NCBI GenBank assembly: GCA_934546935.1
Contig: CAKTEH010000019.1
Coordinates: forward strand, 1 to 22,981
Reading direction: 5' to 3'
Length of the DNA stretch: 22,981 nucleotides
From: an uncultured Eubacteriales bacterium
GTDB lineage: Bacteria > Bacillota > Clostridia > Oscillospirales > QAMX01
The translations under genes were made by a program, and so were the position numbers. How positions within the stretch are numbered: position 1 is the stretch's first letter; each line of letters opens with the position of its first letter. The notes under the pieces are model-generated. The model was not told the DNA's origin. It saw only the letters and a program-made list of their open reading frames with translations, and did not search any database. This document shows, piece by piece, positions 1 to 7,576 of this stretch.

Positions 1-71
<71 letters not shown>

Positions 72-122
72 ATATATACATGCAATACTTTCAATCAAGA
101 AAAACTCTCAACTGCGAATGCT

Positions 123-151
123 ATTATAGCAAACAGCTTCTGGTTTGTCAA
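123..151 (-). promoter_or_regulatory. SigA-type promoter of the tRNA-Ala gene
   Basis: On the minus strand TTGACA (151–146), a 17-base spacer and TATAAT (128–123) match the vegetative consensus at all twelve positions. Transcription should start about 40 bases before the mature tRNA 5' end. Confidence 0.85.
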
Positions 152-201
152 GCTCATTTTTACAAAAAACCCGGCGGATTTTTGCAAGTATGGCAGAATA
201 A

Positions 202-231
202 AAAACGGCGTCGGATTCCCGACGCCGTTTT
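202..231 (-). terminator. Rho-independent terminator of the zinc-ribbon gene
   Basis: Stem CGGCGTCG/CGACGCCG with a short loop, flanked by A4 and T4 that extend the stem. On the minus strand the hairpin is followed by TTTTTTATTC. It begins 12 bases after the zinc-ribbon stop codon. Confidence 0.85.
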
Positions 232-243
232 CCTGTACAGAGT

Positions 244-522
244 TTACTCGGCTGCCTTAATCTTTGCAAAGCAATCGCTGCAATAGACCGGACGGTCAGT
301 CTTCGGCTGGAACGGTACACGAGCTTCGCCGCCGCACATAGCGCAGGTTGCGACGAAATATTCTCTCGGCTGCTTGGAAGCGTTTTTACGAGCGTCACGG
401 CAGGCTTTGCAACGCTGCGGCTCATTCTGGAAACCGCGTTCTGCATAAAATTCCTGCTCGCCAGCGGTGAAAACGAACTCCTCGCCGCATTCTTTGCACT
501 TGAGAACTTTGTCCTGATACAT
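244..522 (-). CDS. Small zinc-ribbon protein with four CxxC pairs
   Basis: A 92-residue soluble protein with CxxC pairs at C9/C12, C38/C41, C60/C63 and C81/C84, enough for two structural zinc sites. It resembles the small 'probable zinc-binding domain' proteins common in Clostridia, whose function is not established; nucleic-acid or protein binding is only inference. The start is supported by GAGGT 8 bases before the ATG. No clear promoter is seen in the 102 bases back to the sigma factor gene, which lies upstream on the same strand. That gap holds only a weak hairpin (ACAGG/CCTGT near 585–600), so read-through from the sigma gene is possible. A strong terminator follows the gene. Confidence 0.8.
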   Translation of the reverse strand: MYQDKVLKCKECGEEFVFTAGEQEFYAERGFQNEPQRCKACRDARKNASKQPREYFVATCAMCGGEARVPFQPKTDRPVYCSDCFAKIKAAE

Positions 523-624
523 GTCTTCTACCTCTCTTTAGATGTGTGCCCGCAGATAAACGGGTAAAAATATTTTGCACACAGGGGTTTTCCTGTTGAG
601 CACGTTAAAATTGTCCGCTGCAGT

Positions 625-1275
625 TTACGGACGGATTTTCCGGCGTATACGCTGGACTGCGTTGTCAATGGATTTGGTTGGCTTGGAAAGCTTTTCCGCT
701 ATTTCGCCATATCGTAATCCACTGAGATAGAGGGTCAGGACATGTCGTTCAAAATCTGAAAGCTTGCTTAGGAGTTGTTGCTCTATATGCTTGCGGTCGT
801 CTTTGCCGATAACCTGTTGTTCAGGGTCCTGCTCCGTTGGATATGCCTGCGCTGCGTCAGGGTTTAATTGACTCAGGCTTAAGACATCATTATAAAAAAG
901 ATTATTCTTATTATGCGCTTTGCGAATCGCATCAATTACACTTCGACGTATACAAAGTCCAGCAAATGTCTTAAAGGAGGACAGTCCGGGAGCGTAATCA
1001 TGCATAGCGGACAGCAGACCAATCATGCCTTCCTGTTCCAGATCATCCTTCGTTCCGCCTACAAGATAATAACGGTGGGCGATAGAGGTTACCAGCCGCG
1101 AAAAACGGTGGATCAAAAGATCTGCCGCCTCCTGATCGCCGGACTGTGCCTTTAAGCACAATGATTCATCGCTTAGACGGGATAACATATCTGGTCTATC
1201 GGAATCTGGCCCAAAACAGGAAGGCTCCACAGCTCTAGCTGCATTTTGGAATTCATTCGGTTTGTGTTCGCTCAT
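625..1275 (-). CDS. sigH: Sigma-70 family factor, SigH (Spo0H)-like
   Basis: An RNA polymerase sigma factor of the sporulation sigma-H type. Region 2 carries the SigH-like core YYLVGGTKDDLEQEGMIGLL and FAGLCIRRSVIDAIRKA (core polymerase and -10 contacts). Region 4 near the end has SDFERHVLTLYLSGLRYGEIAEKL followed by KSIDNAVQRIRRKI (helix-turn-helix for the -35 element). It ends shortly after this helix and lacks the short tail of Bacillus SigH. In Bacillus SigH drives early sporulation genes. The start is uncertain: in-frame ATGs exist at 1302, 1293, 1290, 1287, 1281, 1275 and 1188, but a consensus promoter covers the first ones and no Shine-Dalgarno sequence is visible. The start chosen here (1275) gives 216 residues; 1281 is equally possible. 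It lies downstream of ruvCAB with no terminator between. A SigH paralogue rather than the orthologue cannot be excluded. Confidence 0.8.
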   Translation of the reverse strand: MSEHKPNEFQNAARAVEPSCFGPDSDRPDMLSRLSDESLCLKAQSGDQEAADLLIHRFSRLVTSIAHRYYLVGGTKDDLEQEGMIGLLSAMHDYAPGLSSFKTFAGLCIRRSVIDAIRKAHNKNNLFYNDVLSLSQLNPDAAQAYPTEQDPEQQVIGKDDRKHIEQQLLSKLSDFERHVLTLYLSGLRYGEIAEKLSKPTKSIDNAVQRIRRKIRP

Positions 1276-1291
1276 ATTCATTGACATCATC

Positions 1292-1319
1292 ATTATACAC
1301 ATTTGTTATAAAAAGTCAA
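1292..1319 (-). promoter_or_regulatory. SigA-type promoter overlapping the sigH start codons
   Basis: On the minus strand TTGACT (1319–1314), a 16-base spacer and TATAAT (1297–1292). The expected transcript start is near 1285, only about 4 to 10 bases before the ATGs at 1281 and 1275, which implies an extremely short leader without a Shine-Dalgarno site. Confidence 0.7.
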
Positions 1320-1395
1320 GCGAATGTGAATATTTTGTTAATCTCACCGGAAATTTATCGTTTTATAGGGCAATATGCACATATCTATGCGGACA

Positions 1396-2436
1396 TTACG
1401 ACAGATCAAAGCTTTGTTGGCCGGAAAACGGAAGCCCGAGATGACGGTAGGCGGCTTCTGTTACGCACCGGCCGCGCGGGGTGCGAGACAGAAAACCGAT
1501 TTGCAGCAGATATGGTTCATAGACGTCTTCAATTGTAACAGCTTCTTCTCCTATGGTAGCGGCCAGGGTTTCTACGCCGACAGGGCCTCCGCCATAAGTC
1601 GTAATAATTGTGTGCAGCATCCGGCGGTCTATGTTGTCGAGCCCGAGCTCATCTACCTCCAGGGCCTGCAGCGCATGGTCTGCCAGCTGCCTGGTGATAA
1701 CGCCGTCTGCGCGAACCTGTGCAAAATCACGGACGCGCTTAAGCATGCGGTTGGCGATGCGGGGTGTACCTCGGGAGCGCCGCGCAATTTCCATTGCGCC
1801 ATCCGGGTCGGTTTCGACATTGAGAATTTGAGCAGACCGGGTGACGATACGCACAAGCTCCCTGGGCGTATATAGTTCAAGGCGCATCAGCATGCCGAAG
1901 CGGTCACGCATTGGGGCGGTAAGCTGTCCGGCGCGGGTTGTCGCCCCGATGAGGGTAAAAGGCTTTAAATCCAAGCGGATTGAGCGCGCGGAGGGACCTT
2001 TTCCTAAGATAATATCAAGTGCAAAATCTTCCATGGCAGGATACAGGACTTCCTCTGCGCTGCGGTTTAAACGGTGTATTTCATCGATAAAAAGGATATC
2101 CCCGGTGTTGAGACTGGTTAAAAGTGCGGCGAGATCTCCCGGCTTTTCAATGGCAGGACCTGAGGTCACACGGAAATTGACGCCCATTTCGTTGGCAATT
2201 ACGCCGGCAAGCGTGGTCTTCCCCAATCCAGGAGGACCATAAAGGAGCACATGGTCAAGCGCTTCCCCGCGGCTTTTTGCGGCCTCAATAAATACGCGAA
2301 GATTATCCTTCACTTTGTCCTGGCCGATATATTCCTGAAGATAGCGGGGGCGGAGGCTGCCTTCGTTTTCGTCTTCAGGGCGCATGCCGGCGGAGATAAT
2401 CCGTTCTTCGCTTCCATCTTCAAATTCAATACTCAT
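1396..2436 (-). CDS. ruvB: Holliday junction branch-migration helicase RuvB
   Basis: A 346-residue AAA+ motor that, with RuvA, drives branch migration at Holliday junctions during recombinational repair. Visible motifs: Walker A GPPGLGKT at 67–74, Walker B with DEIH (DILFIDEIH, 113–121), sensor 1 GATTRAG at 164–170, arginine finger region APMRDRFG at 174–181, and a C-terminal winged helix ending in GFLSRTPRGR. The length is normal for the family. It is the last gene of ruvC-ruvA-ruvB and starts 9 bases after the ruvA stop. No hairpin terminator is seen after it, so transcription may continue into sigH. Confidence 0.98.
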   Translation of the reverse strand: MSIEFEDGSEERIISAGMRPEDENEGSLRPRYLQEYIGQDKVKDNLRVFIEAAKSRGEALDHVLLYGPPGLGKTTLAGVIANEMGVNFRVTSGPAIEKPGDLAALLTSLNTGDILFIDEIHRLNRSAEEVLYPAMEDFALDIILGKGPSARSIRLDLKPFTLIGATTRAGQLTAPMRDRFGMLMRLELYTPRELVRIVTRSAQILNVETDPDGAMEIARRSRGTPRIANRMLKRVRDFAQVRADGVITRQLADHALQALEVDELGLDNIDRRMLHTIITTYGGGPVGVETLAATIGEEAVTIEDVYEPYLLQIGFLSRTPRGRCVTEAAYRHLGLPFSGQQSFDLS

Positions 2437-2445
2437 ACTTTATCC

Positions 2446-3042
2446 TTACTTCATGAGGTTTTTCAGCCCAATCCGGATCAGTTCCTCTACAGGCAGGTCC
2501 TTTGCGGCGTCACGAAGGGCGTTTGCCGCTTCCGCCGTGCCATATCCCAGCGCCTGCAACGCTGCTGCCGCTTCTTCAACATTGCTGCCGGAAGGCGGAA
2601 CAACGGCGGTAAAGTCGTCAGATTCGACAACATCCGGCATTTGTTTTTTCAGTTTATCTTTCAGCTCGAGAATAATCCTTTGGGCCAGTTTCTTCCCGAT
2701 CCCAGGAACGGCGACCAGCGCGCGTTCATCGTCGTTGATTACAGCCATGGCAAGCGCAGAAGGGGAGAGCGAGGAAAGGATGGACAGCGCCATTTTCATG
2801 CCGATGCTGGAAATGGAGGTCAGAAGGAGAAAACAATTTTTTTCTTCCGTATCTGCAAACCCATATATTTCAAACGCATCTTCCCGGACGTGGAGGTAGG
2901 TATAAAGGCGCTGCCGCTGTCCCAGCTTCAGTTTTGCCTGCGTGATGCTGCTGACACGGCACAGGTAGCCAACGCCGCCGCAGTCGATTACCGCAACGTA
3001 GGGTTCAATATGGGCGACAGTTCCGTCAAGATAATAAAACAT
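2446..3042 (-). CDS. ruvA: Holliday junction DNA-binding subunit RuvA
   Basis: A 198-residue protein that binds the four-way junction as a tetramer and recruits RuvB. The N-terminal OB-fold begins MFYYLDGTV and contains GVGYLC; helix-hairpin-helix segments follow, including VPGIGKKLAQRIILEL; the C-terminal RuvB-contact domain contains ALQALGYGTAEA. The ATG at 3042 is chosen over a longer frame reaching back into ruvC because it has AAAGGAG 12 bases upstream and matches the family N terminus. It lies 16 bases after the ruvC stop, as expected for an operon. Confidence 0.97.
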   Translation of the reverse strand: MFYYLDGTVAHIEPYVAVIDCGGVGYLCRVSSITQAKLKLGQRQRLYTYLHVREDAFEIYGFADTEEKNCFLLLTSISSIGMKMALSILSSLSPSALAMAVINDDERALVAVPGIGKKLAQRIILELKDKLKKQMPDVVESDDFTAVVPPSGSNVEEAAAALQALGYGTAEAANALRDAAKDLPVEELIRIGLKNLMK

Positions 3043-3058
3043 AATTGCATACGCTCCT

Positions 3059-3547
3059 TTAATATTCCGAAAGGGCAGAAGATGCGCTTTGCGCATGGCA
3101 AAGGGCAATAGCCAAAGCGTCGGCCGCATCGTCGGGCCTAGGTATGGCGTCGAGCCGGAGGAGGATGCGGGTCATTTCCATAACCTGCTGCTTTTCTGCG
3201 CGCCCATAGCCGACCACAGCCTGTTTGACCTGCAGCGGCGTATACTCAAAAACCGGCACATGATGCTGTGTGCAGGCCAGCAGGATCACGCCGCGTGCCT
3301 GTGCGACGCAGATGCCGGTGGTGATATTGGTATTGAAAAACAGTTCTTCAACAGCAGCGGCGTCCGGATTGCAAAGTTCCAGAAGCTGGCACATGTCTGT
3401 ATAAATTGTTGCCAGCCGTTCGGCCATCGGCGTATGCGCGGGCGTCCGGATTGCGCCGTGGCGCAGCTGGCGGCTGTATATGCCGTCGGTTTCGATCAAA
3501 CCAAAACCCACAATCGCATAGCCCGGATCCAGGCCAAGTATTTTCAT
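3059..3547 (-). CDS. ruvC: Crossover junction endodeoxyribonuclease RuvC
   Basis: A 162-residue resolvase that cuts Holliday junctions symmetrically, with an RNase H-like fold. The metal-binding acidic residues are present: D7 in GLDPG, the glutamate in VEELFF (E67/E68), and the pair D140/D143 in the C-terminal DDAADALA. It is the first gene of the ruvCAB operon and is preceded by GAGGT near the ATG and a good promoter. Length is normal. Confidence 0.97.
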   Translation of the reverse strand: MKILGLDPGYAIVGFGLIETDGIYSRQLRHGAIRTPAHTPMAERLATIYTDMCQLLELCNPDAAAVEELFFNTNITTGICVAQARGVILLACTQHHVPVFEYTPLQVKQAVVGYGRAEKQQVMEMTRILLRLDAIPRPDDAADALAIALCHAQSASSALSEY

Positions 3548-3578
3548 AGAAACCTCACGGGAAAACTTAATTCATTCT

Positions 3579-3608
3579 ATTGTATACGATTTACCCCTAT
3601 GATGTCAA
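3579..3608 (-). promoter_or_regulatory. Promoter of the ruvCAB operon
   Basis: On the minus strand TTGACA (3608–3603), an 18-base spacer and TACAAT (3584–3579), about 32 bases before the ruvC ATG. No SOS (LexA) box could be recognised by eye. Confidence 0.65.
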
Positions 3609-3672
3609 GTCAGAAGGGAACGTTTGTTTTGATGGAAATTTGCGCGCCGGGCGTGCTTTTGCTGTTTTATTA

Positions 3673-3701
3673 TTGGAAAGTACGTCTGAATATGGTAAAA
3701 T
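3673..3701 (+). promoter_or_regulatory. Promoter of the RluA-type gene
   Basis: TTGGAA (3673–3678), a 17-base spacer and TAAAAT (3696–3701), 42 bases before the ATG. It is divergent from the ruvC promoter in the same intergenic region. Confidence 0.6.
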
Positions 3702-3743
3702 AAACTGTGAATATTTGCAGGAAGGAATGAAGAGAAACGCGGT

Positions 3744-4769
3744 ATGCAGCAGATTGTTGTCAATCATAATGATGCGGGCCAGCGCGCCGATAATTTCATA
3801 ATGAAGGCGCTACCTGCGCTAGGCCCGTCCCTGCGTCAGAAATACCTGCGCACCCGCCGCATCAAGCGCAACGGCGCGCGCCTTTCTCCGGGAGACCGGC
3901 TTGAAGAGGGAGATATACTGCAGTTTTATATAGACGATGCTTTTTTTAAAAAACCTGACCCGCAGGAAGCCTGGCGTTCGGTCCGGCCGCAGCTTCAGGT
4001 TATATATGAGGATGAGAATATCCTCATTGCTGATAAAAAAGCGGGTATGTTGGTGCATGCCGACGATTCCGGAGATGAAAATACGTTAATCAACCATATC
4101 AAGGCATATCTGTACCAAAAAGGCGCATGGGATCCGGCGGAGGAACACAGCTTTGCCCCGGCGCTCGCCAACCGTATTGACCGGAATACAAGCGGGCTGG
4201 TGATGGCTGCAAAGAACGCGGAGGCCCTTCGGATTCTGAACGAAAAAATCCGGCAGCGGGAGATTGAAAAGGAGTATTACTGTATTATCCATGGGCAAAT
4301 GAAGCCAAAAGATGGACGCCTGGACAGCTATATCGAGCGTGATCTGGAAAAAAAGCGGGTTTATTCCGGCGCCCGGCGCGGCGCGAAAACGCGTACAGCC
4401 TCCACCGTTTACCGTACCCTTGCGGTAAGTGGGGAACTGTCGCTACTCCAATGTCGTCTTCTCACCGGAAGGACACACCAGATCCGCGCGCAGTTTGCGC
4501 AGGCCGGCCATCCGTTGCTGGGCGATGGGAAATACGGAAAAAATTCGCTTGACCGTTTATATGGGCGCAAATATCAGGCGCTGCATTCCTGTAAAGTCCG
4601 TTTCAGCTTTTCTACCGATGCGGGGCTTCTGAATTATCTGCGGGGCAGGAGCTTTGTTTCCCCGATGCCGGATTTTGTAGAACAGTATTTCCCAGACTGG
4701 GGTATGGGTGAATATGGGAGAAAAAAGGGGCATTCCGCAGAAAAACCGGAAAGAAAAAATCCCTGCTGA
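3744..4769 (+). CDS. RluA-family 23S rRNA pseudouridine synthase
   Basis: A 341-residue enzyme of the RluC/RluD class that isomerises specific uridines in large-subunit rRNA. The N-terminal third has an S4-like RNA-binding segment (RRIKRNGARLSPGDRLEEGD, about 38–57). The catalytic motif NRIDRNTSGL carries the nucleophilic aspartate D146; KEYYCIIHG and LLTGRTHQIRAQF are further family signatures. The C terminus ends in a basic tail (GRKKGHSAEKPERK) beyond the usual fold. The target position cannot be assigned. The purine-rich AGGAAGGA lies about 18 bases before the ATG, somewhat far for a ribosome-binding site. Confidence 0.92.
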   Translation: MQQIVVNHNDAGQRADNFIMKALPALGPSLRQKYLRTRRIKRNGARLSPGDRLEEGDILQFYIDDAFFKKPDPQEAWRSVRPQLQVIYEDENILIADKKAGMLVHADDSGDENTLINHIKAYLYQKGAWDPAEEHSFAPALANRIDRNTSGLVMAAKNAEALRILNEKIRQREIEKEYYCIIHGQMKPKDGRLDSYIERDLEKKRVYSGARRGAKTRTASTVYRTLAVSGELSLLQCRLLTGRTHQIRAQFAQAGHPLLGDGKYGKNSLDRLYGRKYQALHSCKVRFSFSTDAGLLNYLRGRSFVSPMPDFVEQYFPDWGMGEYGRKKGHSAEKPERKNPC

Positions 4770-4944
4770 AGATAATATGCAAAAAATGTTGAAATTTGAA
4801 AGTTTTTCTTGACATAGGAGGGTGTTTGTACTGTTTATGAACAGTGCGGGACGTATCTCGATGTTGTGGAATATACGCAGATTATGACCAGATTTGAACG
4901 GATATTGTCGCATGCTAATAAAAAACGGAATACTTATTTATAGA

Positions 4945-4983
4945 ATACGCGCCGGATAACCAAAATCCGGCGCGTATGTTTTT
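4945..4983 (+). terminator. Rho-independent terminator before gerKA
   Basis: A 13-base-pair perfect stem (ATACGCGCCGGAT at 4945–4957 with its complement at 4965–4977), a 7-base loop, then GTTTTT and a second T run near 4987–4992. It ends transcription coming from the RluA-type gene and isolates the ger operon. Confidence 0.85.
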
Positions 4984-5002
4984 GGCTTTTTTGCTGATAC
5001 TT
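4974..5002 (+). promoter_or_regulatory. Possible SigG-type forespore promoter of the ger operon
   Basis: GTATG (4974–4978) fits the -35 pattern GNATR, and GATACTT (4996–5002) after 17 bases partly resembles the -10 CATNNTA. It would place the transcript start 20 to 25 bases before gerKA. This is inferred from the known forespore expression of ger operons; the match is partial and overlaps the terminator. Confidence 0.25.
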
Positions 5003-5030
5003 TTTCTGAGAAAGAGGAGGGATAGACGGA

Positions 5031-6467
5031 ATGGCGGAAAAAGATGGAAAACAAAACCGATTTTTCAAAAATATTGAGGAAAATGAGGCGCTTTTAAAGC
5101 AAGTATTTGAAGGCGATGATATTTTCATACAACGCAGGCTGCGCACCAAGGATATGGGCCGGTGTTTTATCGCCTATTTTGATGGAATGGTGAATGCCGA
5201 GATTATCAATCTGCATATTGTCACCCCGGTTCAGGCGATGGAAAAGCTGGAACCGCTTTCGTACTTTCTGGAAAAGGTGATCAGCACTGAGCAGGCGGAA
5301 ATCGAGGAAAATCCCGAAAAAGCATTTATTGCTATGGAAATGGGGGATACGCTGGTTTTTGCCGACGGCTGTGCCGCTGCGCTTGTATGTTCGACTAAGG
5401 GATATAAAACCCGCTCAGTGGAAGAACCGGATATTGAAAAATACCTGCGCGGACCGAAAGAGGGATTTACAGAATCGCTCATGGTCAATACGACCCTGAT
5501 CCGGCGGAAGCTTCTTTCTCCGAATCTGAAAATTGAAACGTACAATCCTGTAGAGCATACGGGGAAGCGTTTTGCGCTGGTTTACCTTTCTGACGTTGTC
5601 GACAGTGAAATCCTTGCAAATATCCGGAAAAAAGTGGAAAATCTGCTCCTTCCATCCTTTTTATCGTCAAATCATCTGGAGGAGCGCATTTGTCCAAAAT
5701 GGCAGCTGTTCAAAACAGTGGGGATGACAGAAAAGCCGGATATCGCCGCGGCAAAGATTTTAGAAGGCCGTGTGGCGATTATATGCGAGGGTTCCCCCAA
5801 TGTATTGACCGCGCCGTTTATTTTTATGGAATATTTTCAGACAGGCAGCGATTATTATGGGAATTTCTGGTTTGGAAGCATTCAAAGGATGCTGCGCATT
5901 ACAGGTACGTTTCTCAGCGTCAGCATACCTGCGGTTTATATTTCGCTTGTATGCTTTCACCAGGAGATGCTGCCGACAGAGCTGCTTGTTTCAATTTCCG
6001 CGTCAAGAGAAGGTGTTCCATTGTCTACCGTATTTGAAGCGTTTTTAATGCTGATTGCATTTGAGCTGCTGCGGGAGGCCGGGATCATGATGCCAAAGGG
6101 TATTGGCGATGCGCTTTCCACAGTTGGCGGTGTTGTAATTGGACAGGCTGCGGTAGATGCGAGGTTCATATCTGCGCCGCTTGTGATTATGATCGCATTT
6201 ACGGGTTTAACGGAGCTGTTGATCCCAAAGCTCAAAGGGCCAGTTTTTATCATGCGGCTGTACCTTCTTATATTATCTTCATTTGTTGGGATTTACGGCT
6301 ATCTTATCGGGGTGCTGAGTATTTTGGCGCTGCTTGTTTCAAAGGATAGTTTTGGGCTTCCTTATACGGCGTATCTGGACGAGATAAGCCTGGAAAACAT
6401 GAAGGATACGCTGGTTCGGGCACCGATGTGGATGCTGCGGACCAGGAGCGTAAGGCAGAAAGAATGA
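5031..6467 (+). CDS. gerKA: Spore germinant receptor A subunit (GerKA/GerAA family)
   Basis: A 478-residue member of the GerA family, the A subunit of the germinant receptor in the inner spore membrane. The first ~280 residues are a soluble domain with the family signature GRVAIICEGSPNVLTAPFIFMEYFQ and, before it, FIAYFDGMVNAEIINLHIV. The C-terminal part holds several hydrophobic segments (about residues 295–450), including the conserved stretch SASREGVPLSTVFEAFLM and FELLREAGIMMP. Length and layout are normal. AGGAGGG precedes the ATG. The stop overlaps the start of the next gene (ATGA), which suggests translational coupling. The germinant cannot be predicted. Confidence 0.95.
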   Translation: MAEKDGKQNRFFKNIEENEALLKQVFEGDDIFIQRRLRTKDMGRCFIAYFDGMVNAEIINLHIVTPVQAMEKLEPLSYFLEKVISTEQAEIEENPEKAFIAMEMGDTLVFADGCAAALVCSTKGYKTRSVEEPDIEKYLRGPKEGFTESLMVNTTLIRRKLLSPNLKIETYNPVEHTGKRFALVYLSDVVDSEILANIRKKVENLLLPSFLSSNHLEERICPKWQLFKTVGMTEKPDIAAAKILEGRVAIICEGSPNVLTAPFIFMEYFQTGSDYYGNFWFGSIQRMLRITGTFLSVSIPAVYISLVCFHQEMLPTELLVSISASREGVPLSTVFEAFLMLIAFELLREAGIMMPKGIGDALSTVGGVVIGQAAVDARFISAPLVIMIAFTGLTELLIPKLKGPVFIMRLYLLILSSFVGIYGYLIGVLSILALLVSKDSFGLPYTAYLDEISLENMKDTLVRAPMWMLRTRSVRQKE

Positions 6468-7576
6468 AGAAGTTGATTTTACCTTTCATCAGCCTTTTGC
6501 TTTTGTGCGGATGTTGGAATTATTCAGATACGAACCACCGTCTCATTGTTACAGGCGCGGCGATTGATCTGGGTGAGAATGGGGAAACCTGGGTTACCGC
6601 AGAAATTATGTCGTTTCAAAAAGGCGGGGAAACGGGCGCACAGAGCCACCTGCTGACAGGCGTAGGGCGTTCGGTTTCGGAGGCTTTTAACGATATGCTG
6701 AAGAAATCCGGTAAGGAGCTGTATTGGCAGCACGCTACGGTCTTGATTTTAGGGGCGGAGTATGCCCGCAATGGCGTTGCTGAGCTTTTCGATTATATAC
6801 TAAACGATCATGAGATGCGCATGACTCTGGATTTTGCGGTTTCCGGATTGGAAAAAGGCGCCGATGTATTTTCTCTGGGCGCAGGAGACCGGAATATTAT
6901 CAGCTATGCAATTACATCCCGGATTTATGAAGGAGAGAAGCTTGGCAACTGTGTCCGGGAACTTGCGTATGAAGCGATTGATACCTACGCCAAAAATATG
7001 CAGGATTTTGCGATGCCTATGATCCTGGCCGGGGAAAAAGATATGCTGGAAGTGTCCGGCTGCGCAGTATTCCGCGGACAGGAAATGGCCGGCACGATCA
7101 ATGCGCTGGAAAGCCAGTATCTGCATATGCTGGATAATACGTTGGAGGCAATTGAGTTGCAGATTGGGACGCAGGAAATGAAGAGTTCCGTCAGTTTTGG
7201 AAACATAGATTCCAAAGTCAAAATGAAACGAGATGGAAAAACGCTCCTTGCGCAGATTTCGTTGAGCGCGGATTATGAAATTTTGATGAGCGTGGAAAAT
7301 CCACCGATGGAACGGCAGGCACGCTTGGAAAAAATCCAGGAGATATCGATGCTTCAGTTGGAAAATGGGATACGAAAAACAAATCAGCATCTGGCGTTGA
7401 TGCATTGCGATTTGTTTGGCTGGGGAGAGCGGGTTTTCCGCTATGACCCGGACGGATATGAAGCGCTTTGCAATGGGGAAACCTTTGAAACTGTGCCGGA
7501 AATTGAAATCTCTATTCAATTGCGGTCCAAAGTTGAAGGGATCGCCGGCACTACAGTGGATCAGGAGGGTGGCTAA
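6464..7576 (+). CDS. gerKC: Germinant receptor lipoprotein C subunit (GerKC, Ger(x)C family)
   Basis: A 370-residue lipoprotein. The start at 6464 is chosen because it gives a proper lipoprotein signal: basic MKK, a hydrophobic run and a lipobox LLCGC with C17 as the lipidated cysteine, and because it overlaps the gerKA stop as ATGA; an upstream ATG at 6428 would spoil the signal peptide. The mature part shows the Ger(x)C pattern WNYSDTNHRLIVTGAAID and a C-terminal region with ENGIRKTNQHLALMHCDLFGWGERVFR. In the family this subunit is attached to the outer face of the inner spore membrane and is needed for receptor function. Its stop overlaps the gerKB start by one base. Confidence 0.94.
   Translation: MKKLILPFISLLLLCGCWNYSDTNHRLIVTGAAIDLGENGETWVTAEIMSFQKGGETGAQSHLLTGVGRSVSEAFNDMLKKSGKELYWQHATVLILGAEYARNGVAELFDYILNDHEMRMTLDFAVSGLEKGADVFSLGAGDRNIISYAITSRIYEGEKLGNCVRELAYEAIDTYAKNMQDFAMPMILAGEKDMLEVSGCAVFRGQEMAGTINALESQYLHMLDNTLEAIELQIGTQEMKSSVSFGNIDSKVKMKRDGKTLLAQISLSADYEILMSVENPPMERQARLEKIQEISMLQLENGIRKTNQHLALMHCDLFGWGERVFRYDPDGYEALCNGETFETVPEIEISIQLRSKVEGIAGTTVDQEGG

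Larger units (their letters stand above)
4770..5030 (+). other. Intergenic region before the ger operon
   Basis: This 261-base gap contains a -35-like TTGACA (4809–4814) with a poor -10 (TGTTTA at 4832–4837), an AGGAGGG just after it, an open frame of about 41 codons (4818–4943) with no convincing start, a strong terminator (4945–4983) and the AGGAGGG ribosome-binding site of gerKA at about 5016–5022. Confidence 0.5.

Noticed and set aside
2251..3111. A 286-codon plus-strand frame across ruvB/ruvA
   Set aside because: It spans two confidently identified minus-strand genes and encodes no recognisable motif.
4809..4837. TTGACA with a -10 in the gap before the ger operon
   Set aside because: The best -10 at proper spacing is TGTTTA, which is poor, and a terminator lies between it and gerKA, so it was not listed as a promoter.
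4557..4913. A 118-codon minus-strand frame over the end of the RluA-type gene and the intergenic region
   Set aside because: Mostly antisense to a supported gene, with no ribosome-binding site or recognised domain.
6800..7519. A 239-codon open frame antisense to gerKC
   Set aside because: It lies fully inside a well-supported gene on the opposite strand, resembles no protein family and has no ribosome-binding site; it is a mirror effect of gerKC codon usage.
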